A stretch of DNA of 64,000 nucleotides from an uncultured Bacteroidia bacterium. GTDB lineage: Bacteria; Bacteroidota; Bacteroidia; Bacteroidales; UBA932. Below are positions 62,787 to 64,000 of the stretch, one piece after another. The first letter of the stretch is position 1; each line of letters begins with the position of its first letter. The stretch spans positions 89,279 to 153,278 of the forward strand of contig CADAOB010000007.1 of NCBI GenBank assembly GCA_902789445.1. Direction: 5' to 3'. The notes below the pieces were generated by a model that saw nothing but the letters and a program-made list of their open reading frames with translations, did no database searches and was not told where the DNA came from. The position numbers and the translations under genes are program-made.

Positions 62787-63999
62787 AGTTGCATTCGGTG
62801 ATAAGGGGGACGGAGAGGGCGCAGACGCCTTCCATTTCCTGTTTGACGATTTCCACGATGCGGTCGCGTTCGTCCGGCGTCACGTCGAAGACCAGTTCGT
62901 CGTGGACCTGGAGCACCATCCGGCTGCGGAGCTTTTCGGCCTCCAGCCGCCGGCTGACGGCGATCATGGCAAGTTTGATGATGTCGGCCGCGCTGCCCTG
63001 GATCGGGGCGTTGATGGCGTTGCGCTCGGCCAGGCCGCGGGCCACGGCATTGCGGCTGGTGATGTCGGGCAGGAAACGCTTGCGGCCGAAAATGGTTTCG
63101 ACATACCCTTTCTCGCGGGCTTCCGCCACGACGCGTTCCATATAGGCTTTCACGCCCGGATAACTCCGGAAGTATTCTTCGATGAAGGCTTTCGCCTCGG
63201 AGCGGGAGATGCCCATCCGCTGCGAGAGCCCGAAGGCGGAGATGCCGTAGATGATTCCGAAATTGGCCACCTTGGCGTGGCGGCGCTGCTCGGCGGTCAC
63301 CTGATCCGGCTCTACGTGGAAGATGCGGGCGGCCGTGGAACGATGGACGTCGGCGCCGTGGGCGAAGCCGGCCACCAGATGCGGGTCCCCGCTCAGGTGG
63401 GCCATCAGGCGGAGCTCGATCTGGGAATAGTCGGCCGAGACGATCCAGCCTTCCGGATCGCTCGGGACGAAGGCTTCCCGGATCTTCATGCCGCGCTCGG
63501 TCCGGATGGGGATGTTCTGCAGGTTGGGGTTCTGGCTGCTGAGGCGCCCTGTCGCCGTGAGGGCCTGGGTGAAGGTGGTGTGCACTTTGCCGTCGGCCGG
63601 GCTGATGAGGGCGGGGAGCGGATCTATATAGGTGGAAAGCAGCTTCTTTACGGCGCGGAATTCGAGGATCTTGCCGACGATGGGATGCCGGTCGGCGATT
63701 TCGTTGAGCGTTTCCTCGTCGGTGGGGTAGTTGTTTCCTTTTTTCTTCGCGCGGGGATTGAGGTCCAGTTTCTCGTAGAGCACCACGCCGATCTGGCGGG
63801 GGGAGGAGAGGTTGAGATTGGGCTCGCCGGCCATCTCCCGGGCTTCCTGCTCGATCTGCGCCAGCTCTTTGGAGAGGACGCGGCTGTAGGCGCCCAGCAT
63901 CTGCGGATCGATGCGCACGCCGTCGGCTTCCATTTGGGCCAGAATGCCGATCAGCGGCATCTCGATCCGGGTGTAGAGGTCCCACAGATGCTGCTCCTG
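62758..63999 (-). CDS. polA: DNA polymerase I, C-terminal part (cut by window edge)
   Basis: About 413 residues of the family A polymerase domain are visible. Motif A is VSADYSQIELRLMAHLSGD, the O helix / motif B runs through RRHAKVANFGIIYGISAFG, and motif C is LQVHDELVFDV. The N-terminal nuclease regions lie beyond the window. The stop at 62758 overlaps the sigma factor gene by 29 bases. Confidence 0.96.
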   Translation of the reverse strand, partial: QEQHLWDLYTRIEMPLIGILAQMEADGVRIDPQMLGAYSRVLSKELAQIEQEAREMAGEPNLNLSSPRQIGVVLYEKLDLNPRAKKKGNNYPTDEETLNEIADRHPIVGKILEFRAVKKLLSTYIDPLPALISPADGKVHTTFTQALTATGRLSSQNPNLQNIPIRTERGMKIREAFVPSDPEGWIVSADYSQIELRLMAHLSGDPHLVAGFAHGADVHRSTAARIFHVEPDQVTAEQRRHAKVANFGIIYGISAFGLSQRMGISRSEAKAFIEEYFRSYPGVKAYMERVVAEAREKGYVETIFGRKRFLPDITSRNAVARGLAERNAINAPIQGSAADIIKLAMIAVSRRLEAEKLRSRMVLQVHDELVFDVTPDERDRIVEIVKQEMEGVCALSVPLITECNYGKNWREAH

Positions 64000-64000
64000 C

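Overview
The window looks like a chromosome segment of a high-GC member of the Bacteroidales (phylum Bacteroidota). Supporting signs are promoters of the TTTG-N19/20-TAnnTTTG type, a SusC/SusD pair, many lipoproteins with a short lipobox, a roughly 670-residue urocanase, and FtcD used for the last step of histidine breakdown. I cannot assign a genus. Most of the window is GC-rich. The stretch 55.4-57.6 kb is clearly AT-rich and looks foreign.

Layout. (1) 1-6656, minus strand: a histidine-utilisation operon ftcD-hutU-hutH-hutI, followed by a lipoprotein gene cut by the window edge, with a promoter and inverted repeat at 6673-6715. (2) 6.7-17.7 kb: mixed genes. They include a proline-iminopeptidase-like hydrolase, an S41 peptidase lipoprotein, a K+ channel, tRNA-Cys and an ArnT/PMT-type glycosyltransferase. 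Two normally cytosolic enzyme families appear here as predicted lipoproteins: family II pyrophosphatase and a glutamate-racemase homologue. An RluA-type synthase gene carries a REP-like insertion, and an RlmI-type methyltransferase gene is frameshifted. (3) 17.7-39.7 kb, plus strand: a tightly packed run of genes in the order dacB, aspartate aminotransferase, susC, susD, repeat lipoprotein, a ceramidase-GH20-GH20 fusion, murQ, murK, murT, an Ntn-hydrolase/C1B-peptidase fusion, a GH18/GHL10 fusion and an N-formylglutamate-amidohydrolase-like lipoprotein. I read this as a locus for capturing and dismantling peptidoglycan or amino-sugar glycans. (4) 39.8-45.1 kb: a translationally coupled set of nucleotidyltransferase, HprK-like kinase, PqqD-like protein and GT2, followed by two more GT2 genes. 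(5) 45.2-54.4 kb: rplU-rpmA, a broken C69 dipeptidase, serS, ruvC, a large outer-membrane protein, rluD and a PASTA protein. (6) 54.4-61.2 kb: a plastic region with a candidate small RNA, repeats, an AT-rich gene block, an AAA_14 ATPase and several gene remnants. (7) 61.3-64 kb, minus strand: rpmH, rsmG, a sigma-70-family factor, and the C-terminal part of polA.

How the genes fit together. In region 3, SusC/SusD and the repeat lipoprotein would bind and import glycans. GH18/GHL10 and the two GH20 modules would cut the sugar backbone and remove terminal HexNAc. DacB and the cysteine hydrolases would work on peptides. MurT, MurK and MurQ would import MurNAc, phosphorylate it and convert it to GlcNAc-6-P. 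Region 4 resembles the co-occurring HprK-related kinase / PqqD-related protein / nucleotidyltransferase sets known from genomes but without an established function. Functional statements are inferred from sequence motifs that I read directly; no database search was run.
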